Shown: positions 28,912 to 38,265, numbered from the stretch's first letter. The stretch: DNA of 64,000 nucleotides from Defluviicoccus sp. (GCA_029624735.1 JARSSM010000011.1:198495-262494), one strand, 5' to 3'. A program made the numbers and translations. The notes: generated by a model from the letters alone, not told the origin.

Positions 28912-29226
28912 GGTCGGCGCTCCACTCCTGCACTGCCAACGACAGCTGCGAAACATACACCCTTCACGGGTTGCGCTGTCGTCTGAACACGCAAAAGTAT
29001 ATTAATGCCGACTGCAGCTGTAAAGAGATTTTTTTCATTTAGTACCCGCTTTGCGGGTTTTTTGTCGCCGGAAACAGGGAAGTACAGCCGCGGCTGGAGA
29101 AGGCCTGCGGGCGGGCGATGGCGGCATTTGCGCCGCAACGGAAAAAGGAAACAAGCGACCCGCGCCGATGCGAAGGCGGATTCGGTCCCGTACGCGGGTG
29201 AGTGGTCGCTTACCCGCTTTGCCAGC
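28912..29226. other. Spacer between chpT and the M32 peptidase gene
   Basis: About 315 bases with no gene. It includes an AT-rich patch around 28990-29040 that could hold the chpT promoter on the minus strand, and a plus-strand terminator-like hairpin at 29044-29063. Confidence 0.4.
29044..29063 (+). terminator. Plus-strand terminator-like hairpin with no annotated upstream gene
   Basis: ACCCGC (29044-29049) and GCGGGT (29053-29058) form a six-base-pair stem around TTT, and the T-run continues to 29063. The T-run is on the plus strand, yet both neighbouring genes are on the minus strand, so its transcript is unknown. Confidence 0.6.
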
Positions 29227-30720
29227 CTACCCCAGGTACCGCCGTTCCAGGTGCGTCACGAAGGCGTCCGCGTCGAGGGGGCGGCCGGTGGCGGCAATCA
29301 GGATCTCGCGCGTGCTCTTGGAAGAGCCCTGGCTGTGCACGTGCGTACGCAGCCACGTAATCAGCGGCGCGAATTCGCCGGCCGCAATTCCTTCGGTCAA
29401 CCCCGGCTCGGCCCGGCAGGCGGCGTCGAACAATTGCGCGGCCGCGATCGCGCCCAGCGTGTAGGTGGGAAAGTAGCCGAACGCGCCGTCGAACCAGTGG
29501 ATGTCCTGCAGGCAGCCTGAGCGGTCGTCTGGCGGGGTGATGCCCAACAAATCGCGCATCCCCTCCGCCCACGCGCCGGGCAGGTCCGCGACCTGCAGCG
29601 TCCCCGCCAAGAGCGCCTTCTCCAGCCGATAGCGCAGGATCACGTGCGCCGGATAGGTGACCTCGTCGGCGTTGACGCGGATCAAGCCGGGTGCGACGCG
29701 GGTGTAGTGACGATAGAGCGCCTCCGCCTCCCAGGCCGGCCCGGAGCCGCCGAAGGTGGCGCGGATCAACGGCGCCGCGAAGGCGAGGAAGGCTCGCGAG
29801 CGGCAGACCTGCATCTCGATCAGCAGCGACTGGCTCTCGTGCAGGACCATGCCGCGCGCGTCCGCCACCGGCAGGCCGCGCCAATCCTTCGGCAGACCAC
29901 GTTCGTAGAGCGCATGGCCGGTCTCGTGCAGGACCCCCATCAGCGCCGGGCGGAAGTCGTGCTCGTCGTAGCGTGTCGTGATACGGACGTCGTCGGGCGT
30001 GCCGCCACAGAATGGATGCAGGCTGACGTCGAGGCGGCCATGATGGAAATCGAAGCCGAGCCGTTCCATGAACTGCACGGCCAGCCGGCGCTGCGCCTCG
30101 ATCGGGAACGGCCCGCCAAACTCCGGCGGCGGCCCGGCCTCGGCCTGGCGGTCCAGTACGGCCGTGAGCAGCGATGGCAGGGCTTCGCCTAGGCGGGCGA
30201 AGATGGGGTCGATCTCGGCCGCGCGACCGCCCGGTTCGTACTCCTCCAGGAGCGCGTCATAGGGATCGAGGCCCAAGGCCTTCGCGCGCGCCTCAGCGGT
30301 TGCCCGCACCAGCGGCACAAGGGCTTCCAAGCTGGGCCGGACAATCGAAAAGTCGCTCTCGGCCCGCGCATCGCGCCAGGCCGCCTCACACGCCGAGCTG
30401 GCTCGCGAAAGCGCTTCCACCTCCGGCTGGCCGACGGCAGAGGCCAGCACATGCGCGCGCCGCATCTCCTTCAGGTTGGCGCGCTGCCAGTCATCGAGGC
30501 TGACATCGGCGCCGGCGGCGTCCAGGAGTTGTGCCACTTCGAGGGAACACAAGAGGCTGTGACGGAGTGCTTTCAGGACCGCCAACTGATCGGCCCGGCC
30601 GCGCGCACCGCCCTTTGGCATCATCGTCGCCAGATCCCACTGCAGGATGGCGCCGGCGTCGGTCAGTGCGCTGATGCGGCGAAACCACTCTTCGAGGCGC
30701 TTGTACGACGCGTGCGGCAT
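29227..30720 (-). CDS. M32 family metallocarboxypeptidase
   Basis: A 497-residue zinc carboxypeptidase of the Taq type, removing C-terminal residues from peptides in the cytosol. The HETGH zinc motif (VLHETGHALYERG) lies near residue 265. Family landmarks such as the N-terminal ILQWDLATMMPKGGARGRADQLA, DVRITTRYDEHDFRPALMG and the later VRVNADEVTYPAH-type segment (RVNADEVTYPAHVILR) are present. Length is normal. It is the last gene of a minus-strand run, six bases downstream of ctaB, although no functional tie to heme O synthesis is known. Confidence 0.95.
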   Translation of the reverse strand: MPHASYKRLEEWFRRISALTDAGAILQWDLATMMPKGGARGRADQLAVLKALRHSLLCSLEVAQLLDAAGADVSLDDWQRANLKEMRRAHVLASAVGQPEVEALSRASSACEAAWRDARAESDFSIVRPSLEALVPLVRATAEARAKALGLDPYDALLEEYEPGGRAAEIDPIFARLGEALPSLLTAVLDRQAEAGPPPEFGGPFPIEAQRRLAVQFMERLGFDFHHGRLDVSLHPFCGGTPDDVRITTRYDEHDFRPALMGVLHETGHALYERGLPKDWRGLPVADARGMVLHESQSLLIEMQVCRSRAFLAFAAPLIRATFGGSGPAWEAEALYRHYTRVAPGLIRVNADEVTYPAHVILRYRLEKALLAGTLQVADLPGAWAEGMRDLLGITPPDDRSGCLQDIHWFDGAFGYFPTYTLGAIAAAQLFDAACRAEPGLTEGIAAGEFAPLITWLRTHVHSQGSSKSTREILIAATGRPLDADAFVTHLERRYLG

Positions 30721-30726
30721 GGCAGC

Positions 30727-31650
30727 TCAACCATGACCCATGAAGGCGCGATCAGCCAGCAGCGCCACGAAGATGAGGAAAAGATAAAGAATCGAGAATA
30801 GAAAGAGCGTGCGCGCCGGCTGTGTGCGCGGATCGCCCGCGAGACGGACGACATGGAACAGCAGGACCGCATCGAGGACCAGCGCCGCGATCCCGTAAAG
30901 CGCGCTCGCCATGCCGATCGCCCACGGCAGCAGCGTCGCCGGGATCAGCAGAAGTGTGTAGGCCAGGATGTAGAGGCGTGTCTTGCGGCCACCGACGACC
31001 ACCGGCAGCATCGGTACGCCGGCCTGATCGTAATCCTGGCGCCGGAACAGGGCGAGCGCCCACGAGTGCGGTGGTGTCCACAGGAAAATGATCGCAAACA
31101 GGCTCAAGGCCTCGAGACCGACCGAGCCGGTTGCGGCCGCCCAGCCGATCACCGGCGGCAGCGCGCCCGACGCACCGCCGATGACGATGTTCTGCGGTGT
31201 CCTGCGCTTCAGCCACACAGTATAGATGAGCACGTAATAGATGATGGTGAGCGCCAGCAGCGCCGCCGCCAGCAGGTTCACCACCAGCGCCATCGTCACG
31301 ACCGCAAACGTAGCCAAGCCGGCGCCGAGCCGCAACGCCACCTGCGGCTGCAGTCGGCCGGCCGGCAGCGGTCGGTTCATCGTCCGCTGCATCACGCGAT
31401 CGATGTCGCGGTCGTACCACATATTGATGGCACCGGCCGCGCCAGCGCCAAGCGCGATACAGGCTACGGCGACGATTGCAGTCAGCGCAGGCAGCGGCAC
31501 CGGCGCCAAGACCAAGCCGACAAAGCCGGTAAAGACCACCAGCGCCATCACCCGCGGCTTGAGCAGAACGGCATAGTCGCGCAGTTGAAAGCGCACATCA
31601 GCCGGCGCTGCGGCCGCCACTGAGCCTGCGCCTTCGTACGGACGAACCAT
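30727..31650 (-). CDS. ctaB: Protoheme IX farnesyltransferase (heme O synthase)
   Basis: A 307-residue polytopic UbiA-family prenyltransferase converting heme B to heme O, the precursor of the heme A needed by the aa3 oxidase encoded divergently at 34145-38237. The prenyl-diphosphate-binding motif NMWYDRDIDRVMQRTMNRPLP and the second Asp-containing motif RQDYDQAGVPMLPVV are present, with about nine helices. A strong ribosome-binding site (GGAGAGAGGAG) precedes the ATG. In many alphaproteobacteria ctaB sits inside the cox operon between ctaD and ctaG; here it is in the neighbouring opposite-strand cluster. Confidence 0.95.
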   Translation of the reverse strand: MVRPYEGAGSVAAAAPADVRFQLRDYAVLLKPRVMALVVFTGFVGLVLAPVPLPALTAIVAVACIALGAGAAGAINMWYDRDIDRVMQRTMNRPLPAGRLQPQVALRLGAGLATFAVVTMALVVNLLAAALLALTIIYYVLIYTVWLKRRTPQNIVIGGASGALPPVIGWAAATGSVGLEALSLFAIIFLWTPPHSWALALFRRQDYDQAGVPMLPVVVGGRKTRLYILAYTLLLIPATLLPWAIGMASALYGIAALVLDAVLLFHVVRLAGDPRTQPARTLFLFSILYLFLIFVALLADRAFMGHG

Positions 31651-31751
31651 CGCTCCTCTCTCCCTTCGCCGTCACCGCGGGCGACTTCGGGCTGCTCTTG
31701 CCGGGTTTGGCGCCCCTCACGTTTCCCGGACTATAGCTGCATTTCCGACCA

Positions 31752-33146
31752 TCAGGGTAGGGCTTTGACGCTGCCACGGGCAAGCGCCGCCAGCACCAGG
31801 ACGACAAAGATCACGCCGCCGATCACCGCAATCAGCCCGCCTAAACCGTTCATGCCCAGACCGATGACGGGGATCAGGCCGTCGAGACCTTGGGCAGCGC
31901 CGGCAACCTTGCGTGGCGCGCCGTGGCCGCCAGCGGCAAACAGGCCGAGGCAGGCAAACAACTGGCCCCAGGCGAACAGGTGGATCTGCCGCCGCTGCCA
32001 GCGCTCCGGCGGCGGCTGGCAGCCAAGGCGGGGCAGGAAGCTCACATAGAACAGGCCCATGAAAGCGAGTGTCACGGCGGCGATGACGCCATGGTAGTGC
32101 GCGGGCGTGCGCGTATCGGCCCCATCGACGAACACGCCGAGGAAGCCGCCGACGACGAACAACAGGATCGAGAGTGCGAGGCACAGGAACGCCGGCTGCG
32201 CCCACGGCCAGGGACGCGGCAGCGCCTGCATCACCGCCCAAGCCGCCAACAGCGCCGGCGGACCAAGCGCGTATTGCAGGAGCGTGAAGGCTTCCGTGTG
32301 CGCTGCCGAGAACGGCTCGAAAACGAAGTAGAACAGTGGCGCCGGCAGGACGCTGAACAGCAGCAGCGCGAGCGCGACCAGAAGCACCATCGTCGACACC
32401 GCCCGGTCGCCGCGCATAGCCGCCGCGAGCAGGATCCAGGCGCCAATCAGGAGCGCGGTGTTCATGAACTGGAGGATATGGCCACCGCCCCAGAACAACT
32501 CCTCATTGAAGGCGTGGCTTGGCACCACCCCGCCTTGGAAGCCCAGCGCCAGACCAAACGCAGCGACGGCGAGCAGCAGCATCATGGCTGCGGCGGCGAC
32601 GGCCGCAGCCGCCGGCTGTTCGCTCAGCCGCGACCCGCGCACGGCGGCCAGCAGACGCAGCGCTACCGCACCTTGCGCCGCAAACAGGAGCGCGACGCCT
32701 GCGTAGTAGAGCGGGTCGATGATAACGGGGATGTAGTTGTTGAGCGTCGCCTCGCCGCGGTCAAGCAGCGCCGGTACGAACAAGAGCGGCATTGCGACCG
32801 CGGTGCCGGCAGCGGCGAGACTGCCCAAGCCGAAGCGCTGCTGCCGGCCGGCTTGCGCCGGCGCGACCAACGCGGCAAGAGCGCCGAACACGGCCAAGAA
32901 CCAGACCACGAACGAGAACACGACGTGGATGACGAGGCCCTTGTGAAAAAAACCAACCGGCCATGGGAATACTGCCTCGACGCCGGGGATGCGCGAGATC
33001 GCCAACAGCAGCGCGAACACACCGGCGAGCCCAAGCGCCGCCGCAGCGACAAGCACCCACGCCTTCAGCTCGCTTGCAGGCGGCCCAGCGGTGGCGGCGG
33101 CGGGCCGCGGCGCTTCCGGCATCACCGCTGATACTGGCTCAGCCAT
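31752..33146 (-). CDS. Divergent heme-copper oxidase subunit I-like protein
   Basis: A 464-residue protein with about 12 transmembrane helices. The pattern fits the heme-copper oxidase subunit I superfamily: a helix II His in KGLVIHVVFSFVVWF (His74), a helix VI-like WGGGHILQF and a helix X HxH in PAHYHGVIAAVTLAFMGL. The usual His-His pair of helix VII is not seen; only a single His (SAAHTEAF) occurs there, so the copper site looks incomplete or altered. Similar proteins are often labelled cbb3-type subunit I, but no CcoO or CcoP gene is present. It overlaps the DUF420 gene by eight bases and precedes ctaB. Confidence 0.72.
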   Translation of the reverse strand: MAEPVSAVMPEAPRPAAATAGPPASELKAWVLVAAAALGLAGVFALLLAISRIPGVEAVFPWPVGFFHKGLVIHVVFSFVVWFLAVFGALAALVAPAQAGRQQRFGLGSLAAAGTAVAMPLLFVPALLDRGEATLNNYIPVIIDPLYYAGVALLFAAQGAVALRLLAAVRGSRLSEQPAAAAVAAAAMMLLLAVAAFGLALGFQGGVVPSHAFNEELFWGGGHILQFMNTALLIGAWILLAAAMRGDRAVSTMVLLVALALLLFSVLPAPLFYFVFEPFSAAHTEAFTLLQYALGPPALLAAWAVMQALPRPWPWAQPAFLCLALSILLFVVGGFLGVFVDGADTRTPAHYHGVIAAVTLAFMGLFYVSFLPRLGCQPPPERWQRRQIHLFAWGQLFACLGLFAAGGHGAPRKVAGAAQGLDGLIPVIGLGMNGLGGLIAVIGGVIFVVLVLAALARGSVKALP

Positions 33147-33597
33147 GGCTCAGGCCCAAGGCTTCGGGCGGGAACGGGAACAGATGCACCGCCATGACGT
33201 AAACGACGACGCCGGAGACCGCGACATACATCCACAAGGGCCAAGTCCAGCGGGCCAGGCGGCGATGCTGCTCGAAGCGACCGCTGAGCGCGCGCCAGAC
33301 CGTTATCGGCACCAGGGCCGTGATGACGACCGCGATGAGGACGTGTGCAATCAAAATCGAGAAGTAGATCGGCCGGATGATCCCTTCGCCGCCGAACTTC
33401 GCCAGCCCGGAGTTGAAGTGATAGATCAGATAGCTGATCAGAAAGCCTGCCGATGCGGCCAGGGCCGCCATCATTGCTGCGCGATGCCAAGCGCGATTTC
33501 CGCCGCGGATGAAAGCGAACCCAGCGGCCAGAAATACGATGGTGACGGCGTTGAGGGCTGCGTTGACATGCGGCAGATCGGCGATTTCGATGCTCAT
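33139..33597 (-). CDS. DUF420 family membrane protein
   Basis: A 152-residue protein with four to five transmembrane helices. Conserved DUF420 features are the HxxxM-type N-terminal segment (RAWHRAAMMAALAAS), the LIYHFN motif and IAHVLIAVVITALVPITVWRAL with a His. The family includes Bacillus CtaM/YozB, required for maturation of a heme-A oxidase. Its placement between a heme-copper-oxidase-like gene (eight-base overlap) and ctaB, and next to the aa3 operon, supports an oxidase-assembly role here; this is inference. Confidence 0.85.
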   Translation of the reverse strand: MSIEIADLPHVNAALNAVTIVFLAAGFAFIRGGNRAWHRAAMMAALAASAGFLISYLIYHFNSGLAKFGGEGIIRPIYFSILIAHVLIAVVITALVPITVWRALSGRFEQHRRLARWTWPLWMYVAVSGVVVYVMAVHLFPFPPEALGLSHG

Positions 33598-33687
33598 GCG
33601 GGTCCAACGTCGTGGCAGTGGTTCTGATACCCACGCAACCGCCGATACCGGAGGTTGCAGTCGGGCCGTCGCGGCAGAAGAGGGGCC

Positions 33688-33774
33688 CTATCCGCCACTC
33701 ACCTTCAAGAAGATGCCGACGTACATCCCGAGTGCGGCAAGCGCCAGCACCACGGCCAGAGCGACGTTCTTCAT
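33688..33774 (-). CDS. 28-residue single-helix membrane peptide
   Basis: A short frame from an ATG at 33772-33774 to a TAG, encoding one hydrophobic helix flanked by a Lys near each end (MKNVALAVVLALAALG, then MYVGIFLKVSGG). A clean Shine-Dalgarno (AAGAGG, about eight bases before the ATG) supports translation. It is the first frame of the minus-strand run leading to the DUF420 and heme-copper-oxidase-like genes. Single-helix subunits of 25-40 residues are common in bacterial terminal oxidases, so it may be such an accessory subunit. No homologue is recognised with certainty. Confidence 0.55.
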   Translation of the reverse strand: MKNVALAVVLALAALGMYVGIFLKVSGG

Positions 33775-34144
33775 GGCAGTCGACCTCTTGCTCATCGTGT
33801 GCGCCGAGCTTGTGAAAGCCGCCGGCGCCAGTCCCGTTTGTTGCGCCGCAACACTCCCTTAAGGTTACGCCCACGGTGGGAAAAATCAATGCGTGCCGCA
33901 GACAGCGGCGGCGGCCTCCTGGGCGCCTCGAATGCGAAAGAAAATGCTTTTCATCATCATACTCTCATGTTAGTCAACCGAACGCTGCTCAATCGCCGGT
34001 AGGATGCCGCATGGCACTGTTTAACCGACTTGGGCCGAAAACACCGATTGTGGCGCTAGCGCTCGAACGCAAGGCGCGTTAGATTTGGACGCGGTAAATT
34101 CGAGTGCGCTGACGCTTGAGGGACAAAAAGGGCGGGTGGAGAGA
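33775..34144. other. Divergent control region between the two oxidase clusters
   Basis: About 370 bases between the minus-strand DUF420/oxidase-like run and the plus-strand coxB operon. It must contain both promoters. It is AT-richer around 33930-33990 (GAAAGAAAATGCTTTTCATC), where GAAAATGCTTTTC gives an imperfect dyad. No clear -35/-10 pair or gene was found. Confidence 0.4.
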
Positions 34145-34993
34145 ATGACCACGCGAATTCTGAGATCGCTGATTGGGGGATCGCTGACCGGAGTGGGTGC
34201 CGTAGTCGCCGCCGGTGCTGCCCACGCAAGTGGTATGGCGACGCCGTGGCAGATCAACCTGCAGGACGCAGCTTCGCCGGTCATGGAGCGCGTGCACGGC
34301 TTCCACAACATGTTGCTGGTGATTCAGATCTCCATCGTCGTGCTGGTGCTGGGCGTGCTGGCCTACATCATCGTCCGCTTCAATGCGAAGCGGAACCCGG
34401 ATCCATCGCGGACGGCGCACAACACCCTGCTCGAGATCGTGTGGACGGCGGTGCCGATTGTCATTCTCGTCATCATTGCCATCCCATCGCTCAAGCTTCT
34501 CTACTTCTCGGACCGGGCGCAAGACCCGGACATGACGCTGAAAGTGACAGCGCATCAGTGGTACTGGAGCTATACCTACCCTGATCATGGCGATTTCGCC
34601 TTTGACAGCCTGCCGGTTGCGGCGGAAGTGTTGGAGGCTGGGCAGCCGCGGCTGCTGACCGTCGACAATCCGATCGTGCTGCCGGTCGACACGACGATTC
34701 AGGTGCTGGTGACGACCGACGACGTCATCCACAACTTCGCCGTGCCGTCGCTGGGCCTGAAGACCGATGCGACCCCGGGACGGGTCAATGAGACTTGGGT
34801 GCGCATCTCCAAGGAAGGCACCTATTACGGCATGTGTTCGGAGCTGTGCGGCGTCAACCACTACTACATGCCGATCCAAGTCAAGGCCGTCTCCAAGGAG
34901 CGGTTCGCGGCGTGGACGCAGGAGGCCAAAGAGAAGTTCGCCGCGCGGCCGGCGCCGGCAGTCGCCGCCGCGCCTGCGCAGTCAATTCAGTAG
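34145..34993 (+). CDS. coxB: Cytochrome c oxidase subunit II
   Basis: A 282-residue precursor: a signal peptide (about 1-29, ending near GAAHASG), two transmembrane helices (about 55-80 and 98-120) and a periplasmic cupredoxin domain. The CuA site is complete: His in the loop DDVIHNFAVPSLG and CSELCGVNHYYMPI near residue 231, with both Cys, His and Met. HQWYWSYTYPDHG is the conserved aromatic electron-entry patch. The ATG at 34145 is chosen over an upstream in-frame start because the signal peptide starts there and GGAGAG precedes it. First gene of the aa3 operon. Confidence 0.97.
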   Translation: MTTRILRSLIGGSLTGVGAVVAAGAAHASGMATPWQINLQDAASPVMERVHGFHNMLLVIQISIVVLVLGVLAYIIVRFNAKRNPDPSRTAHNTLLEIVWTAVPIVILVIIAIPSLKLLYFSDRAQDPDMTLKVTAHQWYWSYTYPDHGDFAFDSLPVAAEVLEAGQPRLLTVDNPIVLPVDTTIQVLVTTDDVIHNFAVPSLGLKTDATPGRVNETWVRISKEGTYYGMCSELCGVNHYYMPIQVKAVSKERFAAWTQEAKEKFAARPAPAVAAAPAQSIQ

Positions 34994-35037
34994 CGCATTC
35001 GGCAAAGCGCGCTAGCGGTTAGGGAGAAAAACGCGTC

Positions 35038-36702
35038 ATGGCACACGGAGCAGCCGCCGGACACGGCGCCCACGCGCACGGCGAACACGACCATCACCCG
35101 ACAGGGTGGAAGCGCTGGGTCTATTCGACGAACCACAAGGACATCGGCACGATGTACATCGTGCTGTCGATGATTGCGGCGCTCTTGGGCGGAATGATGT
35201 CCTGGTACATCCGTCTCGAACTCGCCGAGCCCGGCATTCAGTTCATCGAGGACACCCAGTTCTACAACGTGCTGGTCACTGCGCACGGTTTCCTGATGGT
35301 GTTCTTCGTCGTCATGCCGGCGATGATCGGCGGCTTTGGCAACTGGTTCGTCCCGCTGATGGTCGGTGCGCCGGATATGGCATTTCCGCGCATGAACAAC
35401 ATCAGCTTCTGGCTGACCGCGGCTGGCTTGGTGCTGCTGGTAATGTCCGCGTTTGTCGGTGGCGGACCGGGGACTGGGTGGACGGTCTACCCGCCGCTAT
35501 CGAGTATCGCCTACCATCCGGATGCCGCGGTCGATTTCGGCATTCTGGCGCTGCATGTCGCCGGCGCCGGCTCGATCCTGGGCGCGATCAACTTCATCGT
35601 CACCATCCTCAACATGCGCTCGCCGGGCATGACCATGCACCGGATGCCGCTGTTCGCATGGTCGATCCTGATCACCGCCTTCCTGCTGCTGCTGGCGCTG
35701 CCGGTGCTGGCCGGCGCTCTCACGATGCTGCTGACCGACCGCAACTTCGGCACCCACTTCTACGATCCCGCCGGCGGCGGCGACCCGCTCCTGTGGCAGC
35801 ACCTGTTCTGGTTCTTCGGCCATCCGGAGGTGTACATCATCATCCTGCCGGCATTCGGCATCGTCAGCCAGCTCGTCTCGACCTTCTCGCGCAAGCCGGT
35901 GTTCGGCTACCTCGGCATGGCGTATGCGATGTCGGCGATCGGCGTCGTCGGCTTCATCGTGTGGGCGCACCACATGTATACGACCGGCCTCGGCGTCAAC
36001 GCGCGCGCCTACTTCACCACCGCAACGCTAATCATCGCCGTGCCGACCGGCATCAAGATCTTCAGCTGGCTGGCGACGATGTGGGGCGGCTCGATCGACT
36101 TCAAGGCGCCGATGCTGTACGCGATCGGCTTCATCTTCCTGTTTGTCGTCGGCGGGGTCACCGGCGTCGCGCTCGCGAATGCCGGCATCGACTTCGCCCT
36201 GCATGACACCTACTACGTCGTTGCTCACTTCCACTACGTCATGGCGATCGCTGCCATTTTCGCGATGTTCGGCGGTTACTACTATTGGATCGGCAAGATC
36301 AGTGGGAAGCAGTACAACGAATGCCTGGCGAAGACGCAGTTCTGGCTGTTCTTCATTGGCGTCAACGTGTTGTTCTTCCCACAGCACTTCCTGGGCTTGG
36401 CCGGTATGCCGCGTCGCATCCCCGATTATCCGGATGTCTATGCCGGCTGGAACATGGTGAGCTCGTTCGGCGCGCTTCTGACCATGCTCGGGACCTTCTT
36501 GTTCTACTACATCGTCTTCCATACCATACGCTCCGGCAAGCCGGCTGAGGCCAACCCGTGGGGCGAAGGGGCGACGACGCTGGAGTGGACCGTGGCATCA
36601 CCGGCGCCGTTCCATACCCATGAGGTGCAGCCCGTGATCAGTGCCGGCGACCATGGCCACGGCGGCCATGGCCACGGTGCCCATCCGCGGCCGGCCGAGT
36701 AG
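35038..36702 (+). CDS. ctaD: Cytochrome c oxidase subunit I (aa3 type)
   Basis: A 554-residue catalytic subunit with 12 helices, binding heme a, heme a3 and CuB. Visible ligands and motifs are [15 protein letters not shown] (helix II His), [13 protein letters not shown] near residue 262 with the cross-linked Tyr, the HH pair near 311-312 and VAHFHYVMA near 396. The D- and K-channel regions look canonical. Both ends are unusually His-rich: an N-terminal [13 protein letters not shown] and a C-terminal [12 protein letters not shown], which could bind metal. It follows coxB after 44 bases. Confidence 0.98.
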   Translation: MAHGAAAGHGAHAHGEHDHHPTGWKRWVYSTNHKDIGTMYIVLSMIAALLGGMMSWYIRLELAEPGIQFIEDTQFYNVLVTAHGFLMVFFVVMPAMIGGFGNWFVPLMVGAPDMAFPRMNNISFWLTAAGLVLLVMSAFVGGGPGTGWTVYPPLSSIAYHPDAAVDFGILALHVAGAGSILGAINFIVTILNMRSPGMTMHRMPLFAWSILITAFLLLLALPVLAGALTMLLTDRNFGTHFYDPAGGGDPLLWQHLFWFFGHPEVYIIILPAFGIVSQLVSTFSRKPVFGYLGMAYAMSAIGVVGFIVWAHHMYTTGLGVNARAYFTTATLIIAVPTGIKIFSWLATMWGGSIDFKAPMLYAIGFIFLFVVGGVTGVALANAGIDFALHDTYYVVAHFHYVMAIAAIFAMFGGYYYWIGKISGKQYNECLAKTQFWLFFIGVNVLFFPQHFLGLAGMPRRIPDYPDVYAGWNMVSSFGALLTMLGTFLFYYIVFHTIRSGKPAEANPWGEGATTLEWTVASPAPFHTHEVQPVISAGDHGHGGHGHGAHPRPAE

Positions 36703-36736
36703 GCGCGCAAGGCCGAGTGGAGCGGCGGAGGCAGCG

Positions 36737-37330
36737 ATGCTTGGAGCGCAAGCGCGAGGGATCAACCGGACCAAGCTGACGGCGGTCATACTGTTTGCTG
36801 TCGTCGCAGCGATGGGCGGCCTCGCCTTCGCCTCCGTGCCACTCTACCGCATGTTCTGCCAAGTCACCGGCTTTGCTGGTACGCCCAGAACCGGTGCGTA
36901 TGTCGGCACGGCGTCTGCCGGCGCCGGTGCGGCGGGCGAGGTGACGGTGCGCTTCGACGCCAACGTCAACTCGCAATTGCCATGGCAGTTCCAGCCGGTC
37001 GAGCGCCAGGTCGTGGTGCGCCCGGGTGAGGAAGTCCTGATCCACTACCGAGCGCACAACTTCGCTGATAAGCCGATTACCGGCACGGCAACGTTCAATG
37101 TCACGCCGTTCAAGGCGGCTCAGTACTTCAACAAGATCGAGTGCTTCTGCTTTACCGAACAGACGCTGAAGCCGGGCGAGGACGTCTCGATGCCGGTCGT
37201 GTTCTACGTCGATCCGCAACTGTTCGAGGATCCAAACACGGCAGAAGTGCGCAAGATCACACTCTCCTACACCTTCTTCCCGGTGGAAACGCAGGCTCAA
37301 CAGCCGTCAGCGGGCGAGAAGGCGCTTTAA
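36737..37330 (+). CDS. ctaG: Cytochrome c oxidase assembly protein CtaG/Cox11
   Basis: A 197-residue copper chaperone with one N-terminal membrane helix (about 14-35) and a periplasmic immunoglobulin-like domain. It inserts CuB into subunit I. The copper-binding KIECFCFTEQTL motif is present, as is the N-terminal-side Cys in YRMFCQVTGFAGT. The ATG at 36737 is supported by GGAGG six bases upstream; an in-frame start inside ctaD is unlikely. ctaB, commonly between ctaD and ctaG in this class, is absent here. Confidence 0.95.
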   Translation: MLGAQARGINRTKLTAVILFAVVAAMGGLAFASVPLYRMFCQVTGFAGTPRTGAYVGTASAGAGAAGEVTVRFDANVNSQLPWQFQPVERQVVVRPGEEVLIHYRAHNFADKPITGTATFNVTPFKAAQYFNKIECFCFTEQTLKPGEDVSMPVVFYVDPQLFEDPNTAEVRKITLSYTFFPVETQAQQPSAGEKAL

Positions 37331-37412
37331 GGGCGCTGCCGCTTCGGCGGCGGCGCGTGGCAACGGTTTGGTGCCCGAACGGGGCGTCGATACGCTAACT
37401 AGGGGCAGGGAC

Positions 37413-38237
37413 ATGGCAGCGGAAACGGTAAAATCACATCCCTATCACATCGTTGACCCGAGCCCGTGGCCGGCATTGGGGACGCTTTCAGCTTTCCTGA
37501 TTGCCACCGGCGGGATCTGGTTCATGCACGGCGGGCCGCCGTTGCTGCTCGCGGCGGGTTTCGCGCTCTTGATTTTCGTCTTCTACGCCTGGTGGCGTGA
37601 TGTCGTTAAGGAGTCGCGCGTCGGCACCAATCACACCGCCGAGGTTGCACACGGCCTGCGCGTCGGCTTCCTCCTGTTCATCGCCTCGGAGGTGATGTTC
37701 TTTTTTGCCTTCTTCTGGGCGTACTTTCACTCGAGCGTGCCGGCGATCAACCGTGTCGCGCACACCGTCTGGCCGCCGGAGGGGATCGTTCCCTTCGACA
37801 CCTGGGGCTTGCCGTTCCTCAACACGCTGATCCTGTTGACCTCAGGCGCGACCGTGACGATCGCGCATCATGCCGTCGTCGCCGGCGACAAGAAGAAGCT
37901 GGTGCTGTGGACGGGCATAACGGCTTTGCTCGGCATCATCTTCCTGATCTGTCAGGCGTTCGAGTACAGCCACGCTGCCTTCGGTTTCACCGACGGCATC
38001 TATCCCTCGACGTTCTTCATGGCGACTGGCTTCCACGGCTTCCATGTGTTCGTCGGCACCTGCTTCCTGATCGTCTGCTTCTTCCGCGCGCGGGCCGGTC
38101 ATTTCACGCCGCAGAAGCACATCGGCTTCGAGGCAGCCGCGTGGTACTGGCACTTCGTCGACGTGGTTTGGCTGTTCTTGTTCGTTGCCGTCTATTGGTG
38201 GGGCAGTTCGGGCTACCACGGGCCGATGGGGCATTAG
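37413..38237 (+). CDS. coxC: Cytochrome c oxidase subunit III
   Basis: A 274-residue membrane protein with seven helices. Family motifs are HPYHIVDPSPWPALG at the N-terminus, LRVGFLLFIASEVMFFFAFFWAYFHSS with the conserved Glu, and GFHGFHVFVGT, EAAAWYWHFVDVVWLFLF at the end. It stabilises the aa3 catalytic core. The start at 37413 fits the usual N-terminus and follows an AGGGGCAGGG ribosome-binding site. An 82-base gap separates it from ctaG. Confidence 0.97.
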   Translation: MAAETVKSHPYHIVDPSPWPALGTLSAFLIATGGIWFMHGGPPLLLAAGFALLIFVFYAWWRDVVKESRVGTNHTAEVAHGLRVGFLLFIASEVMFFFAFFWAYFHSSVPAINRVAHTVWPPEGIVPFDTWGLPFLNTLILLTSGATVTIAHHAVVAGDKKKLVLWTGITALLGIIFLICQAFEYSHAAFGFTDGIYPSTFFMATGFHGFHVFVGTCFLIVCFFRARAGHFTPQKHIGFEAAAWYWHFVDVVWLFLFVAVYWWGSSGYHGPMGH

Positions 38238-38265
38238 TGTTGGCAGCCTCCGCGCCCGGCCGGCC

